A DNA stretch of 6,485 nt from an uncultured Gammaproteobacteria bacterium (GTDB lineage: Bacteria; Pseudomonadota; Gammaproteobacteria; Rariloculales; Rariloculaceae): the NCBI GenBank assembly GCA_946887385.1, contig CAMPKU010000235.1:1-6485 (forward strand), written 5' to 3'. Shown one piece after another: positions 5,000-6,485 of this stretch (positions are counted from its first letter, which is position 1; each line of letters starts with the position of its first letter). The translations under genes and the position numbers were made by a program. Under the pieces are notes generated by a model. That model was not told where the DNA came from. It did not search any database and saw only the letters and a program-made list of their open reading frames with translations.

Positions 5000-6451
5000 C
5001 TATTCGCCCGAGCCGCGTGGCGCGCCGCGCTCGCGCAAGAACGCGATCGTCGTGTCGCTCGCCGGCGCCGGCGCGGAGCGTGGCCCACCGGGCGGGCCGC
5101 CGGGCCCTCGCGCCGCCGGAGCCGGCGGTGGAACGCCGAGCGCCACGTCGAGCGGCGTGCGTCCGCCGGCGTCCTTCAGGTCTAGCCTGGCGCCGCGCTC
5201 CACGAGGAAGCGCACGAGCTCATCGCCGCGCGTAACGGTTCGGTGGAGCAACGTCTCGCCGTTCGCGGCGGCGGCATTCACGTTCGCGCCTCGATCGAGC
5301 AACAGCCGCACGGCCTTGAACACCGGCGTGTCCGGCGTCAGCGGAGCTGCGCCCCGTCCCGAGACTGCCACGAGCAATGCGGTGGTGCCGTTCGCCATTG
5401 CGCGCGACGGGTCTGCGCCGTGCTCGAGCAGCGTCTGCATCAATTGAAGATCGGCGGCCTTCGCCACGCGCATCAACGGCGTGGCCCCGAGCCCGAGCGA
5501 CGGGTCGCCGCCGTTGTGCTGCCGCATCAGCAGCGGCGCGCGCAGCGTGGCGTTCGGATCTGCGCCGTGCTCGAGCAGCACGGTGACCAGATCCGCGGCC
5601 GACAGAAGCCCGGAAGCGCGCGGCGACGGCCGGTTCACGAACGGCGCCAAGTGCTGCATGTCGACGGCGGCGTAGAGCGCCGCCATGCCTGCGGCGTCGC
5701 CGATGTTCGGGTCGGCCCCTGCCTCCACCAATCGTGCCGCCACGTCGTGGTGAGCGTTGATGATGGCGATGACGAGCGCCGTCGTGCCTTCGGGGTCGAC
5801 GGCGTTCAGATCCGCGCCGGCTTCGGCCAACGCCGCCACCGACTCGAGCTGGCCCTGGCGCGCCGCGTACATCAGCGCCGTCATGCCGCCGCGCGGCAGC
5901 GCAGTGGTAACCGCAAACGAGAAGTTCACGTTCGTCTCCGGCAACTCGATGGTGGCCGAGCGAGCGTCGGCATGCGCGCCGCCCGCCACGAGCACGCGAA
6001 CGGCATCCGCATGCCCGTGACCGGCCGCCCACATGAGCGCCGTCTCGCCGAAGGCCCGCTCGGCCGCGTTCGGATCGGCGCCGTGCTTCAGTAGCAGCGT
6101 CAACGGCTCGGGCCGCCCGGTGCGCGCGGCGGCCATGAGCACCGTCTCGCCTTCGCCCGACGCGGCGTTCGGATCGGCGCCCGCACGCAGCAGCATGTCG
6201 ATCATGTCCGCGTTGCCGTTGACGGCGGCCAGCGCGAGCGGCGTCACGCCGTAGCGATTCCCGGCACCCGCCTCTGCACCCGCGCGTAGCAGCGCGCGAG
6301 CCCGATCGACGTCGTCGGCCTGCACGGCCCAGTGCAGCTCCGTCGTGCCGTCGGCATCCTCGGCCTGCACGGCCGCTAACGCCGTCACGGCCATGAGCAC
6401 CCACGCAGCGCGCCGCACGACCACCGGTTTCGTGGCGGATCGGGCGTTCAC
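5000..6451 (-). CDS. Exported ankyrin-repeat protein
   Basis: Ankyrin repeats are protein-binding scaffolds. The 483-residue product has a signal peptide (basic NARSATKPVVVRR, hydrophobic to about 28, likely cleavage after Ala-Val-Gln-Ala30), so it should act in the periplasm. About nine or ten ankyrin units follow between 36 and 437, most with the GADPN or GADLN end and TALM/TPL start. Examples are 67-99, 102-132, 188-218, 221-251 and 397-424. Two longer insertions interrupt them, at about 165-187 (ELPETNVNFSF) and 268-282. A Pro/Gly-rich linker (440-465) precedes a last half repeat. The start is GTG at 6451, overlapping the previous stop as GTGA. Starting at Met20 would destroy the signal peptide. 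Similar exported ankyrin proteins often sit beside DUF1592/DUF1552 genes in soil bacteria (recalled, not searched). The binding partner is unknown. Confidence 0.9.
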   Translation of the reverse strand: MNARSATKPVVVRRAAWVLMAVTALAAVQAEDADGTTELHWAVQADDVDRARALLRAGAEAGAGNRYGVTPLALAAVNGNADMIDMLLRAGADPNAASGEGETVLMAAARTGRPEPLTLLLKHGADPNAAERAFGETALMWAAGHGHADAVRVLVAGGAHADARSATIELPETNVNFSFAVTTALPRGGMTALMYAARQGQLESVAALAEAGADLNAVDPEGTTALVIAIINAHHDVAARLVEAGADPNIGDAAGMAALYAAVDMQHLAPFVNRPSPRASGLLSAADLVTVLLEHGADPNATLRAPLLMRQHNGGDPSLGLGATPLMRVAKAADLQLMQTLLEHGADPSRAMANGTTALLVAVSGRGAAPLTPDTPVFKAVRLLLDRGANVNAAAANGETLLHRTVTRGDELVRFLVERGARLDLKDAGGRTPLDVALGVPPPAPAARGPGGPPGGPRSAPAPASDTTIAFLRERGAPRGSGE

Positions 6452-6485
6452 AGATCCACCGTGCCCGTGCTGACGCCGAACGTGT
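6448..6485 (-). CDS. C-terminal end of upstream gene, possibly DUF1552-like (5' part outside window)
   Basis: The last 11 codons encode TFGVSTGTVDL and end with TGA at 6450-6448, overlapping the ankyrin gene's GTG as GTGA. This overlap, the hallmark of a translationally coupled operon, is the main reason to believe the frame. The FG-STG pattern near the end resembles what I recall of DUF1552 protein C-termini, a family often found before such ankyrin genes. Eleven residues are too few for a firm call. Confidence 0.5.
   Translation of the reverse strand, partial: TFGVSTGTVDL

Noticed and set aside
5220..6404. Long open frames opposite or out of frame with the ankyrin gene on both strands
   Set aside because: The ankyrin frame has clear periodic repeats and a signal peptide. 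The others are Arg/Gly/Ala-rich shadows whose apparent repeats only mirror the ankyrin periodicity.

Overview
The window is GC-rich (coding DNA dominated by G/C third positions) and has the dense, overlapping gene packing of a free-living soil or sediment bacterium. A P. aeruginosa AtsA-like arylsulfatase, a chromosomal CcdAB pair and a glycine-rich RRM protein suggest a gammaproteobacterium. The TonB-family N-terminus and the exported ankyrin protein are of types I associate as much with Acidobacteria. I cannot settle the phylum, and the left end may not come from the same molecule as the rest (see the junction at 901-940).

Layout: (1) 2-391 (+) is the C-terminal end of a membrane H+-pyrophosphatase (HppA). 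(2) 392-718 is a gene-free stretch with a good sigma70-like promoter (453-482) and two strong hairpins. (3) 719-940 (+) is the N-terminus of a TonB-family energy transducer, which breaks off inside its poly-proline tract. (4) The same CCG-repeat tract is, on the other strand, the poly-glycine tract of an RRM RNA-binding protein starting at 1194 (-), which also lacks a normal C-terminus. The two genes are joined tail to tail through one shared repeat, so this is either a repeat-mediated deletion or an assembly chimera. (5) 1378-4019 (-) is a two-gene operon: a lipoprotein arylsulfatase with the CxPxR modification motif and, overlapping its stop codon, a formylglycine-generating enzyme (FGE) with both catalytic cysteines. 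(6) 4128-4754 (+) is a compact ccdA-ccdB toxin-antitoxin module with its own promoter, whose -10 box lies between the arms of an inverted repeat. (7) 4776-6485 (-) is an operon with the last 11 codons of an upstream gene, an exported ankyrin-repeat protein overlapping it by GTGA, and a 68-residue two-helix membrane protein.

How the genes work together: the FGE would convert Cys87 of the sulfatase to formylglycine. Both proteins carry N-terminal export signals, so maturation may occur in the periplasm. CcdA would neutralise CcdB and repress their shared promoter. The ankyrin protein is probably a periplasmic scaffold linked to the product of the upstream gene. The most notable anomaly is the TonB/RRM junction. 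I found no CRISPR array, tRNA, rRNA or transposase.
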